Source: JAKAWQ01 sp963745975 (GTDB lineage Bacteria > Pseudomonadota > Alphaproteobacteria > Acetobacterales > Acetobacteraceae). From it: a stretch of 64,000 bases of DNA. Below, in pieces: positions 35,422 to 43,855 of the stretch. The notes beneath the pieces were generated by a model. The model saw only the letters and a list, made by a program, of their open reading frames with translations, did not search any database and was not told where the DNA came from. Both the position numbers and the translations under genes were made by a program. Location: positions 1,302,001 through 1,366,000 of the forward strand of contig CAVUZJ010000009.1 in assembly GCA_963745975.1 (NCBI GenBank), in the 5' to 3' direction. Each line of letters begins with the position of its first letter. Within the stretch, counting starts at the first letter, position 1.

Positions 35422-35733
35422 TCAGCGCGGCGCGGCGATCTCCGGCGGCCTGGCGGCCAATTCGGGGGCGGGCACGCTCGCGCAGCGCCGCACGCCCACC
35501 ACTTGGCGCAGGTTGCCCTCGATCAGGGCGAGGGTGTCGGCAGGAACGCCGGCGAGCCGGATCTCGACCGCGAGTGCGCCGCCCTCGAGCTTCGCCGCGA
35601 AGGTCTCGGGCACGAGGTTGCGCCGCGCCAGCGGCTGGAGCAGCCGGGGCAGCACGCCCGGACCGAAGTCCACCAGAACCTCGAATAGAACGGAGGATGC
35701 GGCCGGCAGGGCCGCGGATGCATCGTCAGACAT
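35422..35733 (-). CDS. Small ACT-like domain protein (function unknown)
   Basis: This 103-residue protein has one domain: a beta strand VLFEVLVDFG, a helix PGVLPRLLQPLARRNL, strands around FAAKLEGGALAVEIRLAG, a second helix ADTLALIEGNLRQVVGV and a last strand. This pattern and the phrase FxPGVLxRLLxPLxRRxL resemble the ACT domain of acetolactate synthase small subunits, but the rest of IlvH is absent. It could be a stand-alone amino-acid sensor; that is inference. It sits alone between the sugar transporter operon and argD, with a 186-bp gap upstream containing a CCCGGC / GCCGGG hairpin and scattered T-runs. Confidence 0.6.
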   Translation of the reverse strand: MSDDASAALPAASSVLFEVLVDFGPGVLPRLLQPLARRNLVPETFAAKLEGGALAVEIRLAGVPADTLALIEGNLRQVVGVRRCASVPAPELAARPPEIAAPR

Positions 35734-35919
35734 GGAACGCTCCGAAGGGAGAGTGAAAAACCGCGCGAAAACCAGAACCCCGGCCGCTCAGGCAGCCGGG
35801 TGGCTAATTCGCGCGCTCTCCATCCTTCGATGCATCGTTTGAGATTAGCACATCCTGCCCGCCCGCGCCATCGCCTTCGCCCCACCTGTGGCCCTGGTGC
35901 CTGAAGCGCCGGGCCCCGC

Positions 35920-36309
35920 TCAGGCGGGCGCGCCCGAGCCCGCAATTCTCAGCGGCGCGGCGAGCCGGCGGTCCTGCGCGCGGAACCAGAGCCGGACGGT
36001 CACGCGCGGCGAGGTTCTCTTGCCGTCCACCGCCTGCAGCTCGATCAGATGGGAATGATTGTCCGTGAAGCGGAAGCGCCCGCGCGCGTCGGTCCGCGTC
36101 TGCCCGGCCTCCACCTCGGTGATGAAGTTGAGACGGTAGAGCGTCACTGTCGCACCCGCCACCGGCCGGCCCGCCGCGTTGACGACTTCGCCCGCCACGA
36201 TCCCGTGCGCATGCAGCGTCACGTAGATGTTCCACGCGAGCACGATCGAAGCGAGCGCCGCCGGCACGACGACGAAGCGGCCGCCTAAGATCCGCCGCCA
36301 GTTTCTCAT
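35920..36309 (-). CDS. Membrane-anchored carboxypeptidase-regulatory-like domain protein
   Basis: This 129-residue protein starts MRNWRRILGGRFVVVPAALASIVLAWNIYV, one membrane span (about 11-30). A single beta-sandwich domain follows that resembles the carboxypeptidase D regulatory/transthyretin-like fold: GIVAGEVVNAAGRPVAGATVTLYR ... TRTDARGRFRFTDN. Such domains often bind sugars or act as spacers. The ATG overlaps the stop of the sugar permease (ATGA), so it is probably made together with the transporter and sits on the periplasmic face. It is not a usual subunit of such systems. Exact role unknown. Confidence 0.75.
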   Translation of the reverse strand: MRNWRRILGGRFVVVPAALASIVLAWNIYVTLHAHGIVAGEVVNAAGRPVAGATVTLYRLNFITEVEAGQTRTDARGRFRFTDNHSHLIELQAVDGKRTSPRVTVRLWFRAQDRRLAAPLRIAGSGAPA

Positions 36310-37151
36310 CCCTTCGCCGCCCCGGAGGTGAGCCCGCGGATGAAATCCTTCTGCGCCATCAGAAAGACGACGATGCCCGGCGCCAGCACCATGACAACGA
36401 AGGCATAGAGCGCGCTCGTCGTGTTCTCCATGTAGGAGAGGAAGCGCGCGAGCCCGAGCGGCAGCGTCTGCATCGCGACCGTGCGCGTGATGATGAGCGG
36501 CCAGAGGAAGTTGTTCCACGACCAGGTGAAAGCGAGGATGACGTTGGTCGCGACGGCCGCGCGCGAAAGCGGCAGCAGCACTCGCCATAGGATCCTGAGA
36601 TCGCCGAGTCCGTCGATCCGCGCCGCCTCGATCAGCGAGCGCGGCACCGCCTCGAAGCTCGCCTTGAAGACGAAGATGCAGATGATGGTTGAAAGAAGGG
36701 GCAGGGCGAGGCCGAGATAGCTGTTGAGGAGGCCGAGCTTCGCCGTGATCAGATAGGCCGGAATCACCGTCGCCTGGAACGGGATCATCATGCAGGAGAG
36801 AAGGAGGAGGCTCGCCCACCTTTGGCCAGGGAAATTCCGCGTGAGCGCGTAGCCCGCGAGCGCGTTCAGGACGAGGTTCCCGCCGATTGCGATCGCCGAC
36901 ACGACGACGCTGTTCCACAGGAACCGCGGAAACGGGATCAAGTACCAGACATCGACATAGCTGAAGAGATTGGGATCGGTCGGCAGAAGGCGCGGCGGAT
37001 AGGCGAAGATGTTCTCGTCCGTGATGCTGGTCTTGATCACCCAGTAGAACGGCACCAGCATCGCCGCGCTGACGAGCACGAGTGCGAGGTGCCTCAGCGC
37101 GACCGTGCCGCGCCGGGCGAGAGCGGGATGGGTTCGCTTGCGCTCAGCCAT
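36306..37151 (-). CDS. Sugar ABC transporter permease (MalG/UgpE family)
   Basis: This 281-residue permease has six spans. Typical features are LVSAAMLVPFYWVIKTSI at the first span and the EAA loop SLIEAARIDGLGDLRILWRVLLPLSRAAVAT, followed by FTWSWNNFLWPLI. It pairs with the MalF-type gene upstream. The start codon and about the first ten residues (MAERKRTHPAL) are encoded inside repeat copy 3; an in-frame ATG at 37166, also inside the repeat, is an alternative. The native start was therefore probably replaced or overwritten when the repeat arrived. Confidence 0.9.
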   Translation of the reverse strand: MAERKRTHPALARRGTVALRHLALVLVSAAMLVPFYWVIKTSITDENIFAYPPRLLPTDPNLFSYVDVWYLIPFPRFLWNSVVVSAIAIGGNLVLNALAGYALTRNFPGQRWASLLLLSCMMIPFQATVIPAYLITAKLGLLNSYLGLALPLLSTIICIFVFKASFEAVPRSLIEAARIDGLGDLRILWRVLLPLSRAAVATNVILAFTWSWNNFLWPLIITRTVAMQTLPLGLARFLSYMENTTSALYAFVVMVLAPGIVVFLMAQKDFIRGLTSGAAKG

Positions 37152-37222
37152 CCCGCCCTCGCTCATTGTTTTGTCGCGTGATTCACGCTTCCGGCGAAGC
37201 CGCCTCCAGCGATCACGCTCTG
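37118..37222. repeat. Two-hairpin dispersed repeat, copy 3
   Basis: The left hairpin is GCGAG-A-GCGGGATGG against CCATCCCGC-C-CTCGC; its tip has changed from CTAGAG to GCGAGA, with partner changes that restore pairing. The linker CTCATTGTTTTGTCGC is nearly that of copy 2. The right hairpin is closed by GCGTGAT / ATCACGC around TTCCGGCGAAGCCGCC. It lies between the two sugar permease genes, 3 nt from the stop of one and overlapping the start of the other. Confidence 0.88.
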
Positions 37223-37225
37223 ACG

Positions 37226-38137
37226 TCACTCGACCGCGCCCGCATTGCCACCCGCCGCGCGGTTGGCGAGCACGGCGACACCCACGAGCACCAGGAACTG
37301 CACGACCGTCAGCGCTGCCGCATAGTCGAATCGCGCCTCCTCGAACGCCGATTTGTAGATGTAGGTGATGAGAATCTCCGTCGCGTGGTCGGGCCCGCCA
37401 TGCGTCATGACATAGACGAGGTCGAAGCAGGAGAAGGAGTTGAGGATGCCGATGATGGCGGCGAGGAAGAGCGCCGGGCGGAGCAGCGGCAGCGTGATCC
37501 GCCGCAAGCGCGCGAAAGCGGGCACCCCGTCGATCCGCGCCGCCTCGTAGAGATGCACCGGAATGTTCTGCAGCCCCGCCAGCAGCACGATCATGTAGAA
37601 GCCGAGCACCTGCCAGGTGTTGGCGAGAATGACCGCGGGCAGCGCCCAGGTGAACGAGCCGAGGAAGGGAATCGGCTTGCCGATGATGCCGAGCGAAAGG
37701 AGCACGTAGTTGATGAGCCCCGCCTTCTGCTCGAACATCCACTGCCAGATGATCGCCACCGCCACCGACATCAGCGGATAGGAGAGGAAGACGATCGTGC
37801 GATAGACCGCGGCACCCTTGAGATCGCTGTTGACGAGCAGCGCGATGACCAGCGCCAGCGCGATCGCGGGGATCGCGGCGGCGATGAAGATCAGGGTGTT
37901 GCCGAGCGCCGTCCAGAACGTGCCGCTTTGGAGCATGTCCTGGTAGTAGTACAACCCCTCCCATCGGGCCGGACGCAGCGGCGACCACCGCTCGAAGGAG
38001 AGCAGCACGTTCCAGAAGAGCGGCAGGATGCGATAGAGCACGAACAGCGCGAGCGAAGGTGCCAAGAAGCAGAGCGCGGTCGTGGTCTCCCGCGCCCGCC
38101 GCCGGCGCCACAGGCCGCGCGCCGGCTCAGCTCTCAT
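37226..38137 (-). CDS. Sugar ABC transporter permease (MalF/UgpA family)
   Basis: This 303-residue permease begins with a basic stretch (LWRRRRARE) and the span ALCFLAPSLALFVLYRILPLFW. Its coupling loop is HLYEAARIDGVPAFARLRRITLPLLRPALF. It forms the membrane heterodimer with the downstream MalG-type permease. Start overlaps the binding-protein gene by 11 nt; the stop is adjacent to repeat copy 3. Confidence 0.92.
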   Translation of the reverse strand: MRAEPARGLWRRRRARETTTALCFLAPSLALFVLYRILPLFWNVLLSFERWSPLRPARWEGLYYYQDMLQSGTFWTALGNTLIFIAAAIPAIALALVIALLVNSDLKGAAVYRTIVFLSYPLMSVAVAIIWQWMFEQKAGLINYVLLSLGIIGKPIPFLGSFTWALPAVILANTWQVLGFYMIVLLAGLQNIPVHLYEAARIDGVPAFARLRRITLPLLRPALFLAAIIGILNSFSCFDLVYVMTHGGPDHATEILITYIYKSAFEEARFDYAAALTVVQFLVLVGVAVLANRAAGGNAGAVE

Positions 38138-39374
38138 TCAGGATGCGCGTGACCTGGCGGTTCGCCGCCGCGATCGCCTCCTTCGCCTTGCGTCTGCCGA
38201 GCAGCGCCCCCTGCAATTCCGACCAGAAGGTGTCGGTGATGCGCGAATACTCCGCGAGCGGCCAGTTCCCGGTCATGCGATTGGTGTATTCGACCTGCGT
38301 GCGCAGCACCGCCGCACCCAGCGGATCCTCCTTGTCGAGCAGCGCGACGAGCGCCGCATCGACGCCGATATTGCCGGTCAGCACGCGCCGGTCGGTCGCG
38401 AACTTCATCGCCTGGGCATGATCGGTGATGAAGCTCACGAACTCCCAGGCGAGCTCCGGATCCTTCGAGCCCTTCGAGATGCCGAGGCCGTGGCTGTTCG
38501 GCACCGACCAGTCGCCCGGGAACTGGGCGATGCCGAGCGTCTCCGCGCTCACCCACTTTCCCTGGCCCTTGATGAAATAGTACGCCGGTGAATGGGCGTT
38601 CAGCATGCCGATGCGCCCCGAGGCGAAGGCCCCGAGCGGCTCGACCCACCGGCCGGTCCAGGAGATCGGGTCGATCGTCCCCTCGTTCGTCGCCTGCGCG
38701 AGCCGCTCCGTGAGCGCGATCATCGCGTCCGTATCGAAGGTGGTGCGCTTGAGATCGGGGCCGAAGGGATCGATGCCGTCGACCTTGAAGAGCGGCCAGT
38801 AGAGCCAGTCGAAATTGAGCGTGAGAAAGCCGCTGTTGGTGCTCCCGCCCATCTTCTTCGCCTGCGCCATCAGCCCATCGAAGCTCGCGGCCGGCACGGC
38901 AAGCCCGGCCTCTGCGAAGCGCTGCTTGTTGTAGAAGAGCAGCGTCTTCGAGATGTAGAAGGGCAGCATGTAGTTGCGCCCGCCGTACACCCAGTTGGCG
39001 AGATAGTCCTGATTGAAGCGCGCCTTCACGTCCGGCTGCTTCGCCAGATAGGGCGTGAGATCGAGGAGCGCGCCCTCGGCGGCATATTCAACCGATAGCC
39101 CGCCCTGGATGTCGATGATGTCGGGCGGCGTGCCGGCGGCGAGCTGCGTCTGGTAGAAGGCCGGGATGTCGGGGCCCTTCTTGTCGAGCCACTGGATCTC
39201 CACCCCGGGATGCCCGGCCTTGAAGGCGGCGATCCAGCTGTTCACCACGTCCGCCGCGTCCGGGATGTTCCAGGTGAGAATGGTGATCGTCCGCGTCGCC
39301 GCGCGCGCGATCGCGGGCATCGAAAGCGCCGCGCCCGCTCCCAGAACGCCCTTGGTGAAAGTTCTCCGCTTCAT
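38127..39374 (-). CDS. Sugar ABC transporter substrate-binding protein
   Basis: This 415-residue cluster-1 binding protein (MalE/UgpB type) has the N-terminus MKRRTFTKGVLGAGAALSMPAIARA, with RR-x-F-x-K, a Tat-type leader. The mature part begins TITILTWNIPDAADVV and contains LAAGTPPDIIDIQGG, NKQRFAEAGL and the family's C-terminal helices. The ligand is probably a sugar, oligosaccharide or polyol. An upstream in-frame start at 39482 is less likely, because the ATG at 39374 places the Tat motif correctly. It lies 34 bp after the ATPase gene of the same operon. Confidence 0.92.
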   Translation of the reverse strand: MKRRTFTKGVLGAGAALSMPAIARAATRTITILTWNIPDAADVVNSWIAAFKAGHPGVEIQWLDKKGPDIPAFYQTQLAAGTPPDIIDIQGGLSVEYAAEGALLDLTPYLAKQPDVKARFNQDYLANWVYGGRNYMLPFYISKTLLFYNKQRFAEAGLAVPAASFDGLMAQAKKMGGSTNSGFLTLNFDWLYWPLFKVDGIDPFGPDLKRTTFDTDAMIALTERLAQATNEGTIDPISWTGRWVEPLGAFASGRIGMLNAHSPAYYFIKGQGKWVSAETLGIAQFPGDWSVPNSHGLGISKGSKDPELAWEFVSFITDHAQAMKFATDRRVLTGNIGVDAALVALLDKEDPLGAAVLRTQVEYTNRMTGNWPLAEYSRITDTFWSELQGALLGRRKAKEAIAAANRQVTRILNES

Positions 39375-39408
39375 TTGCCTTTCCTCCCCTGCCTCGCCTC
39401 TTGGCGCT

Positions 39409-40506
39409 TTAGAGCCTCTGCCCGCTCGCGCGATCGAAGAGATGCAGCCGCTCCGGGTCGATCGCAAGATGAACTTCCTCACCGGCGCGGCGAATCGTGC
39501 GCGGCGGCAAGCGGCACGAGATCTCCTGCCCGGCCAGCGCCACCGTCACCAGCGCCTCCGAGCCCAGCGGCTCGACCGCGAGCGCGGTTCCCGACAGAAG
39601 CGGCCTCGCCCCGTCGGCCGGCGGCGCCCAGCGCAGATCCTCCGGCCGAAAGCCGCACCAGACCTCCGCCGGCCCGTCGCGGCCACCCTCCGGCAACTTG
39701 AGGCGAAGCCCTTCGCCGATCACCGCCACGCGCGCCGGTCCCGCCGCCTCGATCCGTCCGGCGAGCAAATTCATCGGCGGCGCACCGAGGAATCCCGCGA
39801 CGAAGATCGTCGCCGGGAACTCGTACACCTCGTCCGGCGTGCCGATCTGCTCGACCCGGCCGCGATCGAGCACGACGATCCGATCGGCGAGCGTCATCGC
39901 CTCGACCTGGTCGTGCGTGACATAGATCGCGGTCGTCGCGACGCGCTCGCGCAACCGCCGGAGCTCGGTCCGCATCTGCACGCGGAGCTTGGCGTCGAGA
40001 TTCGAAAGCGGCTCGTCGAACAGAAACAGTTGCGGATTGCGCACGATCGCCCGCCCCATCGCCACCCGCTGGCGCTGGCCGCCCGAGAGCTGCCGCGGCA
40101 GCCGCTCCAGAAGCTCGGCGATATCGAGGATGCGCGCCGTCGCCTCCACCCTCCGCCGGATCTCCGCCTTGCCCACGCCGCGGTACTCGAGCGCAATCGC
40201 AATGTTGCGGAAGACGGTGAGATGCGGGTAGAGCGCGTAGTCCTGGAACACCATTGCGACATCGCGGTCTTTCGGCTCACGCTCGTTCACCAGCGCTCCG
40301 CCGATCCAGATCTCCCCGCCGCTCGCCTCCTCGAGGCCCGCGATCATGCGCAGGATCGTGCTCTTGCCGCAGCCTGACGGACCGACGAGCACCACGAATT
40401 CGCCCTCCGCAACCTCGAGATCGATGCCGTGCACGACTTCGAGGGGGCCGAAAGACTTGCGCAGCCCGCGCAATGAGAGCGTTGCCATCCCCGGCGAGAC
40501 TGGCAT
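39409..40506 (-). CDS. Sugar ABC transporter ATPase (UgpC/MsmK/MalK family)
   Basis: This 365-residue ATPase has Walker A GPSGCGKSTILRMIAGLEE, signature LSGGQRQRVAMGRAIVR, Walker B LFLFDEPLSNLDAKLR and switch THDQVEAMTLADRI. The C-terminal OB-type regulatory domain follows (TIFVAGFLGAPPMNLLAG ... CGFRPEDLRW). It energises the two permeases downstream. ATG at 40506 has GGAG seven nt upstream; the ATG at 40488 (MATLSLRG) is a close alternative without a clear ribosome site. It is divergent from the Gfo/Idh gene, 66 bp away. Confidence 0.93.
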   Translation of the reverse strand: MPVSPGMATLSLRGLRKSFGPLEVVHGIDLEVAEGEFVVLVGPSGCGKSTILRMIAGLEEASGGEIWIGGALVNEREPKDRDVAMVFQDYALYPHLTVFRNIAIALEYRGVGKAEIRRRVEATARILDIAELLERLPRQLSGGQRQRVAMGRAIVRNPQLFLFDEPLSNLDAKLRVQMRTELRRLRERVATTAIYVTHDQVEAMTLADRIVVLDRGRVEQIGTPDEVYEFPATIFVAGFLGAPPMNLLAGRIEAAGPARVAVIGEGLRLKLPEGGRDGPAEVWCGFRPEDLRWAPPADGARPLLSGTALAVEPLGSEALVTVALAGQEISCRLPPRTIRRAGEEVHLAIDPERLHLFDRASGQRL

Positions 40507-40572
40507 GCGCCCGCTCCGCTTGCCAAGATGCCCGGCTTGCCAACATAGATGGGCCGTCGGTAGCAGGGAGCC

Positions 40573-41766
40573 ATGCTGCACAGCAGCGACGATCCGGTCA
40601 TCGCGACACTCGGGCGGCGGCTCAGGCTTGGCGTGGTCGGCGGCGGCCCGGGTGCGATGATCGGGCCGATGCATCGCCGCGCGGCCGTGCTCGACGGGCG
40701 GTTCGATATCGTGGCCGGCGTGCTCTCGTCGGATCCCGCGCGCTCGGTTGCCGCCGGTATCGAAATCGGGCTGGCGCCCGACCGCGCCTATGGCAGCGTC
40801 GCGCACATGCTCGATGCGGAGGCGTCGCGCTCCGACGGCATCGACGCCGTTGCCATCATGACGCCGAACGACAGCCACTACGCGATCGCCGCGGCCGCGA
40901 CCGATCGCAATCTCGACGTCATCATCGACAAGCCGCTCGTCAATCTCCCTGCCGAGGCGACCGAGCTTCTCCATCGCGTGCGCCGCGCCGGAACTGTGGT
41001 CTGCGTCACCCATCCTTATTCCGCGTACCCGATGATCCGCGAGGCACGCGCGCTCATCGCGGCCGGCGCGCTCGGCGCAATCCGCGCGATCGACGTGCGC
41101 TATCTCGCCGGCGGACTCGCGGCACCCATCGACGAGACCGCGGAAGGAAAGCGGCGCTGGCGCCTCGACCCCGCGCGAAGCGGCCCCTCGCTCGTGCTCG
41201 GCGATCTCGGCACGCACGCCCACCACCTCGCTTCCTTCGTGCTGAACGCACCGGCGAGCGCAGTACGCGCGGAACTAGCGGCACTCATTCCCGGCCGCCG
41301 CGTGCACGACTATGCCGAGCTGGCGCTGCGCTTCGCCTCCGGCGCGCGCGGCCGCATCGGGCTCTGCCAGGCGGCGCCCGGCCAGCCCAACAATCTCTCG
41401 CTCAGCGTGATCGGGGAACGCGCGAGCCTGGAATGGCGCCACGACCGTCACACGCAACTCACGCTCTTGCCCCTCACCGATCCGCCGCAACGGCTCACCG
41501 CCGGCGCGCCCTACCTCTCCCCCGCCGCACGCGCAGCAAGCCGCCTCGCCCGCACCGGCCATCCCGATGGCATGCTCGAGGCCTTCGCCAACCTCTATTC
41601 GGAAGCGGCGCTCGCCATCGCCGCTCGCCGCGCCGGCAAGCCCCCCGACCAAGATGCGCTCTTTCCAACGGTCCTCGACGGAGCGCGCGGCATCTGGCTC
41701 ATTGAAGCCGCCGTCGCCTCCGACCGCAACGATCACCGCTGGGAGCCCTGCCCCGCCGACGCGTAG
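40573..41766 (+). CDS. Gfo/Idh/MocA family NAD(P)-dependent oxidoreductase
   Basis: This 397-residue dehydrogenase has the N-terminal Rossmann motif LRLGVVGGGPGAMIG (about 17-31) and the family's catalytic lysine in IIDKPLVNLP (about 118, D replacing the usual E before KP). A C-terminal alpha/beta domain carries GDLGTHAHHLASF, whose His residues are usual in the active site. Members oxidise inositols, sugars or sugar acids. Divergence from the sugar ABC operon suggests it acts on the imported compound; that is inference. Confidence 0.9.
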   Translation: MLHSSDDPVIATLGRRLRLGVVGGGPGAMIGPMHRRAAVLDGRFDIVAGVLSSDPARSVAAGIEIGLAPDRAYGSVAHMLDAEASRSDGIDAVAIMTPNDSHYAIAAAATDRNLDVIIDKPLVNLPAEATELLHRVRRAGTVVCVTHPYSAYPMIREARALIAAGALGAIRAIDVRYLAGGLAAPIDETAEGKRRWRLDPARSGPSLVLGDLGTHAHHLASFVLNAPASAVRAELAALIPGRRVHDYAELALRFASGARGRIGLCQAAPGQPNNLSLSVIGERASLEWRHDRHTQLTLLPLTDPPQRLTAGAPYLSPAARAASRLARTGHPDGMLEAFANLYSEAALAIAARRAGKPPDQDALFPTVLDGARGIWLIEAAVASDRNDHRWEPCPADA

Positions 41767-41777
41767 CCGTGACGCCG

Positions 41778-42572
41778 TCAGGAGAAGAGGCCGGTGCGGG
41801 CGGCGCGTTCCTCGATGGCGTCGAGCGCGGCGTCGGCCGCGAGGCGCGGGAGGCGGCGGAGCAGGCCGCGCGGGCGCGGGCGAAGCGTGCGGGCGCGAGC
41901 CTTTTCCCCACCGAGCGTGCGGACGAGGCTGTCGATGTCGGCAAAACCGTCGATGAGGCCGAGGGCAAGGCCGCGCTCGCCGAGCATGGCGGCGCCGTCG
42001 AAGATTTCCTCTTCCCCGCCCTTGAGTTTTCCCGCGCGCCGCTCGCGCACCCAGTCCTTGAACCTGGTGTGGAGGGCCGCAAGCAGGTCGTTCACGTAGG
42101 CGATGTCGTCGGGCGCTTCGGGGCGGAACGGGTCGAGGCGAGCCTTGTGGGCGCCCGCGGTGTAGAGGCGGCGTTCGACGCCGATGCGGGCGATGAGGTC
42201 GGAAAAACCGAACCCGCCGCCGCGCACGCCGATCGAGGCGACGAGGCTCATCGGGTTGGCGTGGATCCGATCGGCGGCGCAGGCGATCCAGTAGCCGCCG
42301 GAGGCGCCGACATCGCCGATGACGGCGTGCACCTCGACCTTGGCTTTCTCGGCGCGGCGGCGGATGAGGCTTGCGATGAGGTCCGACTGCACGGGCGAGC
42401 CGCCGGGGCTGTCGATATCGAGGATCACCGGGCGGCCGCGGGCGGAGGCGAAGCCCTTCTCGATGAGCGGCGCGGCGGAGGCGAGGTTGAGGCTGCCGAT
42501 ACGGGAGGCGATCATCCCGTGCAGGACGATCACGTTGATCCGCGGCTTGCGCCAGAACGCGAGGTTGATCAT
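41778..42572 (-). CDS. S49 family peptidase (SppA/SohB-like)
   Basis: This 264-residue member of the signal-peptide-peptidase family is the short form, with one catalytic domain. The oxyanion and substrate region SARGRPVILDIDSPGGSPVQS, the nucleophile Ser in IGDVGASGGYWIACAADRIHANP, and LVASIGVRGGGFGFSDLI are typical. The lysine base is expected in the later half (KARLDPFRPEAP). No clear N-terminal membrane span precedes the domain (MINLAFWRKPRINVIVLHG), unlike long SppA. ATG 42572 overlaps the amine oxidase stop; it is convergent with the Gfo/Idh gene. Confidence 0.88.
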   Translation of the reverse strand: MINLAFWRKPRINVIVLHGMIASRIGSLNLASAAPLIEKGFASARGRPVILDIDSPGGSPVQSDLIASLIRRRAEKAKVEVHAVIGDVGASGGYWIACAADRIHANPMSLVASIGVRGGGFGFSDLIARIGVERRLYTAGAHKARLDPFRPEAPDDIAYVNDLLAALHTRFKDWVRERRAGKLKGGEEEIFDGAAMLGERGLALGLIDGFADIDSLVRTLGGEKARARTLRPRPRGLLRRLPRLAADAALDAIEERAARTGLFS

Positions 42573-43855
42573 GGCATTGCCAGCCGCGCTGCCCTTTCTC
42601 CGCTCTCCCAGGCTCCGCCGAGCGTGCCCGCGAGCCCTTCGTGGCAGGCTTCGCCGGCAAAGATCAACCGTCCGCCGGCGAGCGGCTCGGCGAGGCGGGC
42701 GCGCGCCGCGGCCTCGCCGGGGCGGGCGTAGCAGTAGGCGCCGCGGACAAATGGGTCCTTTTCCCAGTGCGTGACGAGCGCGGCCGGGCCGAAGAGCCGG
42801 TCGACCCGGGCGCCAAACAAGCGGCGGAGCTGCGCGCGGGCGAAGTCCGCGACGGCATCGTCGCCTTCGCGCGCCAGCGCCCAAGCAATGCGGCCGCCGA
42901 CCCAGCCCTGCACGTAGTCCCGCCCGTACGGCCAGCATTGGAAGATCATCATCGGCTCGCCCGCTTTCTCGACCCGATGATCGACCAGGCAGTGCGGAGG
43001 AAGGTCCAGCCGGTCCTGGGTTTGGGCGGGCAGCACGATCTTCGTGGCGAGGCCCATCGGCAGCGCGGCGATGGCGGCCTGGTGCGCGGCGGGGAGTGCG
43101 GGGTCGAAGGCCAGCGTCCCGGCGGCGAGGACGCCCGTGGAGACCGTGACAATCGCGCTTTGGGCCCGGATAGTGCCGGCGCTCGTTTCGAGGCTGACGC
43201 CACTGCCCCCGGGACCGTCCCAGCCGATCCGAAGGACCGGCGTGCCGAGCCGGATGTCGAGGCCGGCGGCGAGGCGGCGGGCGACGAAGGCGCCAATCCC
43301 GCCCTCGGGCACCAGGTTGCTGCCCGAGAGCGCGTTGGTTCGCCAGTCCCGGAGGCTGAAATCGGCGGCGTCGGCGGCGCAGATCACCGGGCCTTCCCAG
43401 GCCTCCACGGTGAGCGCCCAGGGGTCGTGGGCGAGGTGGGCGGCGACCGCGGCAAGCGGCGCATCGGAGGCGGAGAGAAGCTCGTCCGCCTTGGCGGTGA
43501 AGCGGTCCCAGGCGGCTTCGTAGTCGGCCAGCTCCGCGGCATCGGCGAGGCGCGTGCCGACGAAGGTCCGCTCCTCGCGCATTTCGGTCGGCTGCCTCAG
43601 TTTCTCTCCGGCGCGCTCGGCGATCGCGACGAGCGGGTTGCGCTCGGCCGCGTGCAGCAGGAGCGCACCCATGTCGAACCAGACGCCGCCGAGGGAGGGC
43701 GGATAGGCAGTCCAGGCGCGGCCGCCGACGCGCTCGCCCGCCTCGAGCACGATCGCGGTTTTGCCGGCGGCGGCGAGCGTGGTCGCGGCCGCGAGGCCGG
43801 CGACGCCCGCGCCGACGACCGCGACGTCGTAGTCGGCCTTTGGGCAGTCCGTCAT
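42569..43855 (-). CDS. Flavin monoamine oxidase family protein
   Basis: This 428-residue flavoprotein has the FAD motif DVAVVGAGVAGLAAATTLAAAG (about 9-30), then the GG-doublet region AGERVGGRAWTAYPPSLGGVWFDMG. A C-terminal FAD contact LIFAGEACHEGLAGTLGGAWESG is typical of the amine-oxidase/polyamine-oxidase group. It has no signal peptide, so it is cytoplasmic. The substrate could be an amine or a protein-linked or carotenoid-like compound; the sequence does not decide. It is coupled by ATGA overlaps to both neighbours. Confidence 0.88.
   Translation of the reverse strand: MTDCPKADYDVAVVGAGVAGLAAATTLAAAGKTAIVLEAGERVGGRAWTAYPPSLGGVWFDMGALLLHAAERNPLVAIAERAGEKLRQPTEMREERTFVGTRLADAAELADYEAAWDRFTAKADELLSASDAPLAAVAAHLAHDPWALTVEAWEGPVICAADAADFSLRDWRTNALSGSNLVPEGGIGAFVARRLAAGLDIRLGTPVLRIGWDGPGGSGVSLETSAGTIRAQSAIVTVSTGVLAAGTLAFDPALPAAHQAAIAALPMGLATKIVLPAQTQDRLDLPPHCLVDHRVEKAGEPMMIFQCWPYGRDYVQGWVGGRIAWALAREGDDAVADFARAQLRRLFGARVDRLFGPAALVTHWEKDPFVRGAYCYARPGEAAARARLAEPLAGGRLIFAGEACHEGLAGTLGGAWESGERAARLAMP

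Noticed and set aside
35741..35860. Amino-acid attenuator (leader peptide) before the ACT-like gene
   Set aside because: A short upstream frame exists, but it has no run of regulatory codons, and the hairpin is not tightly followed by a T-run.
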